Shown here in pieces: positions 33,859-41,493 of a DNA stretch of 64,000 nt. Below the pieces are notes generated by a model. It saw only the letters and a list, made by a program, of their open reading frames with translations. It made no database searches and was not told the DNA's origin. Position 1 is the first letter of the stretch. Each line of letters opens with the position of its first letter. The stretch covers positions 310,001 to 374,000 of the forward strand of contig NZ_AUGO01000001.1 of the NCBI RefSeq assembly GCF_000422705.1, written 5' to 3'. Source of the DNA: Flavobacterium soli DSM 19725. Its GTDB lineage: Bacteria > Bacteroidota > Bacteroidia > Flavobacteriales > Flavobacteriaceae. Made by a program: the position numbers and the translations under genes.

Positions 33859-33879
33859 ATTAGACTTGATTTTCAATAA

Positions 33880-34409
33880 TTATTTCAATTCATCTCTGAC
33901 TTCCATCAACGCAAATCCTAATAAATTTAGTCCTTTCCATTCTTCAGGATTATTACAGTTCACATTGTCGCTTGCCATTCCGATTCCCCATATTGGATCA
34001 ACGGGACTTGCTTCTACTAAAATCTTTTCCTCAGTACTCAGTAAAAATTTCTTTAAATCCGGGTTTTGATCGAACTTATGAAAATTACCTTCTTTTACAA
34101 TTTCATATCTGTTTTCTGTCCAAGTATGATCATTATAATCTTTACTTCTCTTCCTAATTTCTTTACATCTGATGGAGAATTTGCATTGATGATTTTATTT
34201 CTAACTTCAAGATCATCAAATAATTCCGCCTTTTTTGCCATCATAAAGTGTTCTGCAGATTTATATTCGATCCCATCTACATTAAAAGAACTCATCCACC
34301 ATTGGCTGAAACAAGTTTTAGTTATAGTTCCATCTTTTGACGGTTGATGCCCCCAGAAAAAGAGGAAATCGTTTTGCTTTTTGGATAATGTATCTATTGA
34401 ATATTTCAT
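33880..34409 (-). pseudogene. NADAR (YbiA-like) gene with a one-base frameshift
   Basis: From the ATG at 34409 the frame gives SQWWMSSFNVDGIEYKSAEHF...SPSDVKKLGREVK, a clear NADAR N-terminal half. It then leaves frame near 34141-34143, where the plus strand has three T residues and four are expected. Adding one base restores DYNDHTWTENRYEIV...ILVEASPVDPIWGIGM...LLGFALMEVRDELK up to the TAA at 33880-33882, a 176-residue full-length NADAR protein. NADAR enzymes remove ADP-ribose from guanine in DNA or cleave riboflavin intermediates. Start overlaps the ARH stop (ATGA). The indel could be a sequencing error in a short homopolymer or a true loss of function. Confidence 0.88.
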
Positions 34410-35359
34410 TTCTCATTTTTTAAGTGTAATTCTAAACTATCACACAATTCCAAAATATCATTTTTTCTTGCCAATTGATTTATCCACTTTTCGGGAATTG
34501 CATCGAAGCCATAAAGTAAACCGGCCAATCCTCCAGCAATTGCAGCAGTTGTATCGGTGTCGCTACCTAGGTTTACTGCTTTCAAAACTGTTTCTTCATA
34601 AGAATTCGAATTTAAAATACACCAGAAACTAGCTTCTAAACTGTGCAAGACATAACCTGTGGAATGAATATCATCACTTGAAAAATCTGAAATTCGGTTA
34701 TTTAAAATCCTATCAAATAATTGAACTTCTTTTGTATTAAAATCGTTTTCGGATATAAATTCATTGACTTTCAATTGCATATTTTCATATGCTTGATTTT
34801 TGTTTTGTCCTTTTAAAATTTCCAAAGCATAAGCAATGTAAATAAAACAAGCAAAAACCGAACGAAAATGAGCATGTGTAATCGATGAAACTTCCTTTAC
34901 CTTCTGATAAATTATATTCAGATTCGTTTCACGTTGAAGATAGAACGCTAAAGGTAGAATTCGCATTAGAGAGCCATTCCCATTGTCATTTTCTTCAAAA
35001 CCACCACACAAAATAGGATTTGTTCCTTTAGAAATTTGAAAAATTGCTTGTCTTGTTGCAATTCCAATATCAAAAACACGTCCGTAAGGCGTCCAGATTT
35101 CGGCATTGTACCATTGTAAAAATTTGGTTGCAATATCTTCTAAATCATATCTTTTTGAAAGACTTTCCGCAAGACAAAACGTTAATGAACTGTCATCACT
35201 CCAAGTTCCCGCAGGTTGATTGTGTGTTCCATATTCCAGCATATCAGAAACAGGATTCGTGTCAAAGTAACACCTGTCTTGAAATTCAACAGGCACTCCC
35301 AAAGCATCACCAATGGCTAATCCAAATAAAACACTATGAACTGTTTTTGTCTTCATCAT
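34406..35359 (-). CDS. ADP-ribosylglycohydrolase family protein
   Basis: The 317-residue protein shows the ARH/DraG motifs: FGLAIGDALGVPVEF, GTWSDDSSLTFCLAESL (metal Asp pair), NGNGSLMRILPLAF, ITHAHFRSVFACF, and VNLGSDTDTTAAIAGGLAGLLYG. All metal-binding Asp residues are present. Such enzymes remove ADP-ribose from protein or nucleic acid or degrade O-acetyl-ADP-ribose. It overlaps both its neighbours by ATGA (4 bases), so translation is coupled to the PRPP-synthetase-like gene upstream and the NADAR gene downstream. Confidence 0.94.
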   Translation of the reverse strand: MMKTKTVHSVLFGLAIGDALGVPVEFQDRCYFDTNPVSDMLEYGTHNQPAGTWSDDSSLTFCLAESLSKRYDLEDIATKFLQWYNAEIWTPYGRVFDIGIATRQAIFQISKGTNPILCGGFEENDNGNGSLMRILPLAFYLQRETNLNIIYQKVKEVSSITHAHFRSVFACFIYIAYALEILKGQNKNQAYENMQLKVNEFISENDFNTKEVQLFDRILNNRISDFSSDDIHSTGYVLHSLEASFWCILNSNSYEETVLKAVNLGSDTDTTAAIAGGLAGLLYGFDAIPEKWINQLARKNDILELCDSLELHLKNEK

Positions 35360-36183
35360 AATTTCAATTTTATAACCTCCACCATCTGCTCATCAAAATC
35401 TCTAAAAGAATCCGTTGTAAAAATTCTTTCAAAAGCCTTCATTGCTTCAAAACCTTTGTTGAAAATTCCGTGGCTTACGGCAAGGTATAATTTACCGGCA
35501 TTTTTATTTTTTAATTCTTCGGCAAGGCCGATAAAAGTTCCTCCTCCATCACAAATATCATCTACAATCAGGCAATCCATTCCTTGAAGATTGTCGTCAT
35601 ACACTTTGAAACCAGACAATTTTCCTGTTTTCACATCACGGCTTTTACTGCATTCCACGACATCAATGCCGCCTAAATATTCAGAAACTTTGTAGATTTT
35701 TTTCAAAGCGCCACCATCAGGAGAAATCAATTTTATTTCATTTCCAATTTTCTTTACCACTTCAGCAATGAAGGCATGGTTCGAAATCACTTCACAATTG
35801 TCTAACAAGGCTGGAGTCACTTCAGAATGGGCATCAAAAACTGTGATTTTGTTCAGTTTTAAACCGTTTAGAATATCGGCATAAACCTTTACAGATAGTG
35901 GTTCTCCTGCAATCATAACACGATCTTGTCTTGCTCCAGGAAAATAAGGGATAAAGACATTTATCAATTTTACTTCCATTCTTTTCAAAGCATCAACCGC
36001 CAAAAGAAGCAAGCCGAAATCATTGAATGAATTGATACGGTGTGTAATGGTAACCGTTTCGGAAACATCAAAATCGGGTTTGATCTTAATGTGAGGTTCG
36101 CCACCTGAAAAAATAAAACTTTGGAATTCTATTTCTTTTTTATCAGTAAACGGTTTGAAGTTATTGTCGAGATTGAGTATCAT
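35356..36183 (-). CDS. PRPP-synthetase-like enzyme (Adps-like alternative)
   Basis: The 275-residue protein is shorter than housekeeping Prs (about 310-320). It keeps IFSGGEPHIKI, PYFPGARQDRVMIAGEPLSVKVYADIL, DAHSEVTPALLDN and the pyrophosphate/ribose-phosphate loop DCLIVDDICDGGGTFIG. The known role of the family is to make PRPP from ribose 5-phosphate and ATP. Short Prs-like enzymes paired with NadV-like ones occur in phages, where some (Adps) pyrophosphorylate ADP-ribose instead. It is the first gene of the operon, preceded by two NrtR-type boxes. Confidence 0.92.
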   Translation of the reverse strand: MILNLDNNFKPFTDKKEIEFQSFIFSGGEPHIKIKPDFDVSETVTITHRINSFNDFGLLLLAVDALKRMEVKLINVFIPYFPGARQDRVMIAGEPLSVKVYADILNGLKLNKITVFDAHSEVTPALLDNCEVISNHAFIAEVVKKIGNEIKLISPDGGALKKIYKVSEYLGGIDVVECSKSRDVKTGKLSGFKVYDDNLQGMDCLIVDDICDGGGTFIGLAEELKNKNAGKLYLAVSHGIFNKGFEAMKAFERIFTTDSFRDFDEQMVEVIKLKL

Positions 36184-36193
36184 AATTTCTTAT

Positions 36194-36214
36194 TTTGTGT
36201 AAATGTTACGCAAA
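36194..36214. promoter_or_regulatory. NrtR-type operator 1 (prs-side)
   Basis: TTTGTGTAA-ATG-TTACGCAAA is a 9+9 inverted repeat with one mismatch, 11 bases upstream of the PRPP-synthetase-like ATG. The same half-sites (TGYGTAA / TTACRCA) recur at 36247 and 36961. Confidence 0.8.
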
Positions 36215-36246
36215 GTTAAATGAAAATAATTTAGGAATCAAAATAT

Positions 36247-36267
36247 TTAGTGTAAAATTTACGCAAA
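36247..36267. promoter_or_regulatory. NrtR-type operator 2, overlapping the nrtR stop
   Basis: TTAGTGTAA-AAT-TTACGCAAA shows the same dyad, 53 bases upstream of operator 1 (centre to centre). The TAA stop codon of the regulator gene lies inside its right arm. Confidence 0.78.
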
Positions 36268-36951
36268 CTTTATTTCGAAGTGAAAACCTTCGTCTTGCAA
36301 AGCATTATATTTCGGTTTGTTGAATTTGAAAAGTTTGGCAGGACGGCCTGTTTTTACTGGAGAAAAGTGCTCCGTTTCTGAAATAATTCCGAAGCTTAAA
36401 ATCTTTTTTCTGAAGTTTCTTCGGTCGATTTCTTTTTCAAGAATGGTGCAGTATAGATTTTCTAATTCAGAAAAAAGAAATTCTTTTGGCAATAAATCGA
36501 ATCCAATTGGTTGATACGTCAACTTTGCTTTCAATCGCTCAATTCCTTTTTGTAAGATTAAATTATGGTCAAAAGCCAATTCGGGAATATTTTTCACCTC
36601 AAACCATTGTACTTTTTCTGCATCAGAATCAGCCTTTATTTCAAATTTAGAACTGTCGACCAATGCAAAATAGGCGACAGAAATTACTCTATTTCTTGAA
36701 TCCCGGTGAACATCATCGCCAAAAGTATAGAGCTGTTCGAAGTAATTGATTTCCACATTTGTCTCTTCCTTGAGCTCCCGTTGAACAGCTTCTTTTAGTG
36801 TTTCATCTTCCTTAACCAAACCACCAGGCAAAGCCCAATACGCTTTTTCTGCACCAAATTTCTGCTGAATTAAAAGCACATAAAGTTTGTTGTTTTGGTA
36901 GCCAAAAACAATGGCATCAACAGCAATTCTGATATTTTGATTTTGAGACAT
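36259..36951 (-). CDS. nrtR: NrtR-type Nudix transcriptional regulator
   Basis: The 230-residue protein has an N-terminal Nudix domain, with GGLVKEDETLKEAV followed by QRELKEETNVE, so the Nudix box is intact. A C-terminal winged helix follows with ILEKEIDRRNFRKKILSFGIIS and TGRPAKLFKFN. This matches NrtR, the repressor of NAD-biosynthesis genes that senses ADP-ribose through its Nudix domain. Three identical-type dyads flank the gene: one just before its own start and two between it and the NAD/ADP-ribose operon, which points to autoregulation and direct control of that operon. Confidence 0.92.
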   Translation of the reverse strand: MSQNQNIRIAVDAIVFGYQNNKLYVLLIQQKFGAEKAYWALPGGLVKEDETLKEAVQRELKEETNVEINYFEQLYTFGDDVHRDSRNRVISVAYFALVDSSKFEIKADSDAEKVQWFEVKNIPELAFDHNLILQKGIERLKAKLTYQPIGFDLLPKEFLFSELENLYCTILEKEIDRRNFRKKILSFGIISETEHFSPVKTGRPAKLFKFNKPKYNALQDEGFHFEIKFA

Positions 36952-36960
36952 AATTGAAAA

Positions 36961-36977
36961 TGCGTATTATTTACACA
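36961..36977. promoter_or_regulatory. NrtR-type operator 3 (autoregulatory)
   Basis: TGCGTAT-TAT-TTACACA lies 9 bases upstream of the nrtR ATG. It shares the TGYGTA/TACRCA pattern with operators 1 and 2, with arms slightly less perfect. Confidence 0.72.
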
Positions 36978-37052
36978 AATATAAATATTAGTTCTTACAA
37001 GAGTTGCTTTTATTTTTTTAAAGTTGTCCGATTTCTTAACACAGCTTTACCA

Positions 37053-37081
37053 TTTGTTCCTCATCGTGTTTCGTAATTTTG
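37053..37081 (+). promoter_or_regulatory. Bacteroidetes promoter of the alcohol dehydrogenase gene
   Basis: TTTG (37053-37056) and TAATTTTG (37074-37081), 17 bases apart, match the -33/-7 consensus. The ATG follows 17 bases later. Confidence 0.62.
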
Positions 37082-37098
37082 TCTAAAACACAATCATT

Positions 37099-38256
37099 AT
37101 GCAAAATTTTGAATTATACACTCCTACCAATTATATTTTTGGGAAAGGACAAATAGAAAAATTATCAAAAGTAATCCCTCAAGGTGCTAAAATTCTTTTG
37201 GCCTATGGAGGTGGAAGCATCTTTAAAAACGGAGTTCATGAACAAGTTGTTAAGAGTCTTGAAGGGTATGAAATAGTAGAATTTGGTGGTATTGAACCGA
37301 ATCCACATTTTGAAACCCTTATGAAAGCTGTTGCCGTCATCAAGGAGAAAAATCTTGATTTTATATTGGCAGTTGGTGGTGGTTCTGTAATTGACGGCGT
37401 GAAATTTATTTCGGTTGCCGTAAATTTCGAAGGAAACCCTATCGATTTGCTTCAAAAAAGAGCAGCTGTAAGTGGCAAGCCTGTTCCTTTTGGAACCGTT
37501 CTGACTTTGCCGGCTACAGGAAGCGAAATGAACTCGAGCACTGTTGTAACCATTGCCAAAACACAGGAAAAACTTTCTTTTGGAGGTCCAGCACTCTATC
37601 CTCAATTCTCAATTTGTGATCCCAAAACTATTGCCTCTTTGCCTAAAAAACAAATTGAAAATGGTATCGTGGATGCCTTCACTCACGTCATGGAACAATA
37701 CATGACCTATCCTCAAGACGCCTATCTGCAAGACCGAATTGCCGAAGGTATTTTGCAAACTTTAATCGAAATTGGTCCAAAAGTAGTTGAAAATCCTACC
37801 GATTATAAATTGGCTTCAAATTTTATGTGGAGTTGCACAATGGCCTTGAATGGACTACTCAACAAAGGTGTTGTAACCGACTGGACTACTCACATGATTG
37901 GTCATGAATTAACGGCTCTTTATGGAATTGATCACGCAAGAACCCTTGCTATCATTGCTCCAAACCTTTACAAGGTAATGTTCGAAACCAAAAAAGAAAA
38001 ACTCACACAATACGGAAAACGTATTTTTAACCTAACAGGAAGCGACGATGAAATCGCAAAAGAGGCCATCAACAAAACAGTTGAGTTTTTCCACCTGATG
38101 GGAATGGACACCAAGCTTTCTGAATACACGGAAGACTATAAAAAGTCTGCCGATTTTATTGTAGAACGTTTCGAAAATAGAGGTTGGAAAGCGTTGGGCG
38201 AAAAGCAAAATATTACTCCAGAGAAAGTACACAAAATTGTAGAAGCGAGTTATTAA
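37099..38256 (+). CDS. Iron-containing alcohol dehydrogenase, YqhD/butanol type
   Basis: The 385-residue enzyme shows the group III ADH layout: YIFGKGQIEKL, a GGGS glycine loop (LAYGGGSIFKNG), AVGGGSVIDGVKF for NADP binding, PATGSEMN, and the metal ligands in NGIVDAFTHVMEQY and HMIGHELTALYGIDHARTLAI (one Asp, three His). The sequence is closest to YqhD-like NADPH-dependent aldehyde reductases. It stands alone between its own promoter and a strong terminator. Roles range from aldehyde detoxification to fermentation. Confidence 0.94.
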   Translation: MQNFELYTPTNYIFGKGQIEKLSKVIPQGAKILLAYGGGSIFKNGVHEQVVKSLEGYEIVEFGGIEPNPHFETLMKAVAVIKEKNLDFILAVGGGSVIDGVKFISVAVNFEGNPIDLLQKRAAVSGKPVPFGTVLTLPATGSEMNSSTVVTIAKTQEKLSFGGPALYPQFSICDPKTIASLPKKQIENGIVDAFTHVMEQYMTYPQDAYLQDRIAEGILQTLIEIGPKVVENPTDYKLASNFMWSCTMALNGLLNKGVVTDWTTHMIGHELTALYGIDHARTLAIIAPNLYKVMFETKKEKLTQYGKRIFNLTGSDDEIAKEAINKTVEFFHLMGMDTKLSEYTEDYKKSADFIVERFENRGWKALGEKQNITPEKVHKIVEASY

Positions 38257-38280
38257 ACTATAATCACTTTCTTGATCCAA

Positions 38281-38333
38281 ACTCTTGTTATACTGATTTC
38301 GATTTTTCGAGATTAGAATAACAAGAGTTTTTT
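38281..38333 (+). terminator. Terminator after the alcohol dehydrogenase gene
   Basis: ACTCTTGTTAT (38281-38291) pairs with ATAACAAGAGT (38318-38328); T residues follow. Inner bases (GATTTCG/CGAGATT) partly extend the stem. Confidence 0.88.
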
Positions 38334-38381
38334 ACATAATTCAAACCATTTTAAATACATTTATACTTTCAAAAACTAACG

Positions 38382-38768
38382 ATGAAAAAAACAATATTTC
38401 TCTTCGCCATTTTGCTTTTCATAAGCTGTAAAAAAGAAGAAACCAAAAACGAATCCCTATATCCTGAAGCTGAAAAATCTGCCGAAGAAAAACAACTTGA
38501 ACTCGGACAAGCTATTTTTGAAGGAAAGGGAAATTGTTTTTCCTGCCACAAACCCGATCAAAAAATCATTGGGCCAAGTATTCAGGAAATTGCCGTAATG
38601 TATAAAGAAAAAAATGGTGATATGGTAGCCTTCCTAAAAGGAAAAGCTGAACCAATCGTTGACCCAAGTCAATATGAAGTGATGAAAACCAATTTCGCTA
38701 TCACCAAAAATTTACCCGAAGAAGAATTGAAAGCTTTGGAAGCTTACTTTTATAGTTTTGCAAAATAA
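38382..38768 (+). CDS. Monohaem cytochrome c lipoprotein
   Basis: The 128-residue protein has a lipobox (LFISC, residues 12-16) and a class I cytochrome c domain with one haem site, CFSCH (52-56). A distal Met is likely in EVMKTNFAI. It should be anchored in the envelope and carry electrons in respiration. The frame starts about 50 bases after the alcohol dehydrogenase terminator. Confidence 0.9.
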   Translation: MKKTIFLFAILLFISCKKEETKNESLYPEAEKSAEEKQLELGQAIFEGKGNCFSCHKPDQKIIGPSIQEIAVMYKEKNGDMVAFLKGKAEPIVDPSQYEVMKTNFAITKNLPEEELKALEAYFYSFAK

Positions 38769-38820
38769 TACTTTGTGAACTTAATGAAAACTTTTTGATC
38801 TTAGTGGTTCAATAAAATTT

Positions 38821-39294
38821 ATGAAAACAGCCTACATCAAATCGCCTCTAGGAATCACCGAAATCATCGGGGATGAAAATGGTATTTCGAATATTTCTGT
38901 ACTAGATTCTGAAAAGGAAATTTCTACAGCGATTCCTGATATGCTGAAAGATGCAGTTGCCGAACTTCAAGACTATTTTGCCGGAAACAGAAATGATTTC
39001 ACCTTTAAACTCAACCCGAAAGGAACTGATTTTCAACAAAAAGTATGGCAGGAATTGCTCAATATTCCGTTTGGAAAAACGATGTCCTACTTGGAATTAT
39101 CTAAAAAATTAGGGGATGTAAAAGCGATTCGGGCTGTGGCTTCCGCTAATGGAAAAAATCCATTGTGGATTGTAGTGCCGTGTCATCGTGTCATTGGAAC
39201 CGATGGCTCGTTGACAGGTTATGCCGGTGGTTTATGGCGGAAAAAATGGTTGTTGGAACACGAAAATCCGTCGCATCAGCAAAGTTTATTTTAG
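38821..39294 (+). CDS. ogt: Methylated-DNA-protein-cysteine methyltransferase
   Basis: The 157-residue enzyme shows FQQKVWQELLNIPFGKTMSYLELSKKLG, AIRAVASANGKNP and the active-site motif IVVPCHRVIG, with the alkyl-accepting Cys near residue 120. It removes O6-alkyl groups from guanine in DNA by suicide transfer. The SxxxxVPCHRV pattern and the missing Ada N-domain point to Ogt rather than Ada. Confidence 0.95.
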   Translation: MKTAYIKSPLGITEIIGDENGISNISVLDSEKEISTAIPDMLKDAVAELQDYFAGNRNDFTFKLNPKGTDFQQKVWQELLNIPFGKTMSYLELSKKLGDVKAIRAVASANGKNPLWIVVPCHRVIGTDGSLTGYAGGLWRKKWLLEHENPSHQQSLF

Positions 39295-39324
39295 TGTTTC
39301 TGGAATGAAATTCATTTTCTCAAT

Positions 39325-39400
39325 AGCCCCGATGCTGCAATTGTTTGAGCTCTTAAAACTGTGACTAACAGTTTTAAAGCGAGTTGCTGCAGCGGGAAAA
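39325..39400. repeat. Dispersed intergenic palindromic element, copy 2 (diverged centre)
   Basis: It starts AGCCCCGATGCTGCAA and ends TTGCTGCAGCGGGAAAA, the same end types as the elements at 26539, 44437 and 50409. The inner stem here is CTTAAAACTGT with ACAGTTTTAAAG around a GACTA loop. It occupies the gap between ogt and the serine hydrolase. Confidence 0.75.
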
Positions 39401-39509
39401 TGGTTTCCAGACACACACTACCGTTTCGCTCCTGAAAAGAAAAAAAACTGATTTTCTGCATCCAAAAAGATTTTTGTGTAAATTCGTATGAATCGTAAAT
39501 CGTTTTCAC

Positions 39510-40658
39510 ATGAAATTCCTTAAAAAATTCTTCCTTTGGTTTATTGGTTTGTTGCTTCTTTTGATTGTTTTGATGTATATTTTCAATGTTGATTATTTGC
39601 TGAAAGCGGTTAGGACAATTTATTTTAACGGGCATACGACCGCATTTCTAGACGATTACAACTATTTTGATAACCGAAAAATTGAAACCGGAGTTGCACA
39701 ACCTTGGTCCGTTTCAAAATCGTATAACACGGTAAAACCAACAGCGGAATTGGAGAAAATGCACCAACAAACAGGAACGGTAGCTTTTTTGATCATTAAA
39801 AATGACAGCATTTGGAGCGAAAGTTATTATGATGGATATGCTAAAGATTCCAAATCTAATTCGTTTTCGATGGCAAAAAGTATCGTTTCGGCTAGTTTAG
39901 GAAAAGCGATTTTAGAAGGCAAAATCAAAAGTCTAGACCAAAAAGTTTCCGACTTTTTTCCTGAATTTGCAGCAGGAAAATCTGCGACAATGACGGTTGG
40001 CGATTTATCGTCGATGGCTTCCGGTTTGGATTGGGATGAGTCCTATTATAGTCCGTTTTCGATTACTACACGTGCCTATTTTGATGAAGACTTGAATGGT
40101 GTTATCTTAGGATTGAAAGGTGTTGAAACTCCGGGAACTTCCTATAAATATTTGAGCGGCAATACCCAACTTCTGGCCATGTGTATTGAAAAAGCGGTTG
40201 GAAAAAGTCTTGCAGATTATGTTTCGGAAAAATTTTGGAAGCCAATGGGGGCCGAAAATGAAGCCCTTTGGCAAACCGATAAAGAAGATGGAATCGTGAA
40301 AGCCTACTGCTGTATCGCCAGTAATGCAAGGGATTTTGCCCGTTTTGGAAAACTTTATAAACAAAATGGAAAGTGGAACGGACAGCAAATTCTAGACAGC
40401 ACTTTTATAGCAACTTCTACAAAACCACGTTTTGCTGATTCGCCAGAATATGGCTATGGCTGGTGGTTGAGCGATTATAACAACAAGAACATCTACTATA
40501 TGAGAGGCCATTTGGGGCAATATGTTATCGTGATTCCCGAAGACGATTTGATCATTGTTCGCCTTGGACATCAAAACGCAAGAAGCACGAATGGAACGGT
40601 TCACAGTGATGATTTTTATGTTTTTATTGATGAGACGTATAAGATGCTGGGGAAATAG
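39510..40658 (+). CDS. Beta-lactamase-fold serine hydrolase, membrane-anchored
   Basis: The 382-residue protein has an N-terminal membrane anchor (about 8-27: FLWFIGLLLLLIVLMYIF). The catalytic Ser-x-x-Lys follows in FSMAKSIV (near residue 120), then the Tyr-x-Asn/Gly segment YKYLSGNTQ and the HLGQYV motif near the C-terminus. This is the class C beta-lactamase/esterase family. Members include AmpC-like, DD-peptidase-like and esterase enzymes. The exact substrate is unknown. The domain faces the periplasm. Confidence 0.9.
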   Translation: MKFLKKFFLWFIGLLLLLIVLMYIFNVDYLLKAVRTIYFNGHTTAFLDDYNYFDNRKIETGVAQPWSVSKSYNTVKPTAELEKMHQQTGTVAFLIIKNDSIWSESYYDGYAKDSKSNSFSMAKSIVSASLGKAILEGKIKSLDQKVSDFFPEFAAGKSATMTVGDLSSMASGLDWDESYYSPFSITTRAYFDEDLNGVILGLKGVETPGTSYKYLSGNTQLLAMCIEKAVGKSLADYVSEKFWKPMGAENEALWQTDKEDGIVKAYCCIASNARDFARFGKLYKQNGKWNGQQILDSTFIATSTKPRFADSPEYGYGWWLSDYNNKNIYYMRGHLGQYVIVIPEDDLIIVRLGHQNARSTNGTVHSDDFYVFIDETYKMLGK

Positions 40659-40741
40659 TGGTCAGTGTTCAGTGGCAGTTTTCAGTTATAAGCTTTGTCA
40701 AAATAAACTAATAACCAAATAGACAAATTACACATTAAACT

Positions 40742-41455
40742 ATGATTGAGAAAATCAGACTTGAAAATATTTTATTTTTAGATATTGAAACGGTTCCTGA
40801 AACGGAAAATTTCGATTTGTTGGATGATGAAATGAAATCGCTTTGGGGACTCAAAACCCAATACCAAAGACGGGAGGAATTTTCGCCAGAGGAATTTTAT
40901 GACCGTGCTGGAATTTGGGCCGAATTTGGAAAAATCATCTGTATTTCTGTAGGCTATTTTACCTTGAAAGGTGATATTCGGCATTTTAGAGTAACTTCTT
41001 TCTTTGGTGAAGAAAAGAAAATTCTGCTTGATTTTAGTAATCTTTTGAACAATCACTATAACGGCCCACAACATCTTTTGTGTGGTCATAATTCGAAGGA
41101 ATTTGATATTCCGTTTATAGCAAGACGCATGATTATTAATCAAGTTAGGATTCCGAACAAGCTGGATTTATTTGGCAAAAAGCCTTGGGAAATTCCGCAT
41201 CTGGATACGTTGGAGTTGTGGAAGTTTGGTGATTACAAACATTTTACTTCGCTGAAGCTACTGACAAAAATCCTCGGAATTCCTTCTCCAAAAGGCGACA
41301 TCGACGGAAGCCAAGTGGGACATGTTTTTTATGTTGAAAAAGACATCGATCGGATTGTAACCTATTGCGAAAAAGACACGATTGCTGTTGCTCAAATTTT
41401 CCTTCGCCTGAGAAGGGAAGATTTATTGATTGACGAAGAAATCATTCATATATAA
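40742..41455 (+). CDS. Predicted 3'-5' exonuclease (PolB-exo-like)
   Basis: The 237-residue protein has the DnaQ/PolB-type exonuclease signature: ExoI FLDIETVPE (Asp14, Glu16), ExoII LLCGHNSKEFDIPFIARRM, and ExoIII YCEKDTIAVAQIFL. This matches the DNA_pol_B_exo2 family of free-standing 3'-5' exonucleases. Its role in DNA maintenance is inferred. It stands 38 bases ahead of the SpmAB gene on the same strand. Confidence 0.93.
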   Translation: MIEKIRLENILFLDIETVPETENFDLLDDEMKSLWGLKTQYQRREEFSPEEFYDRAGIWAEFGKIICISVGYFTLKGDIRHFRVTSFFGEEKKILLDFSNLLNNHYNGPQHLLCGHNSKEFDIPFIARRMIINQVRIPNKLDLFGKKPWEIPHLDTLELWKFGDYKHFTSLKLLTKILGIPSPKGDIDGSQVGHVFYVEKDIDRIVTYCEKDTIAVAQIFLRLRREDLLIDEEIIHI

Positions 41456-41493
41456 ATAAAAAAGGTTTATTACATTTACCAAAATAATTTTTT

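Noticed and set aside
34095..34409. A short complete 104-residue protein
   Set aside because: The frame ends early because of a one-base shift; the true gene reads on to 33880 as NADAR.
30527..36183. DarTG toxin-antitoxin assignment for the ADP-ribose operon
   Set aside because: No DarT-like ADP-ribosyltransferase gene is seen; the macro proteins stand alone with other enzymes.
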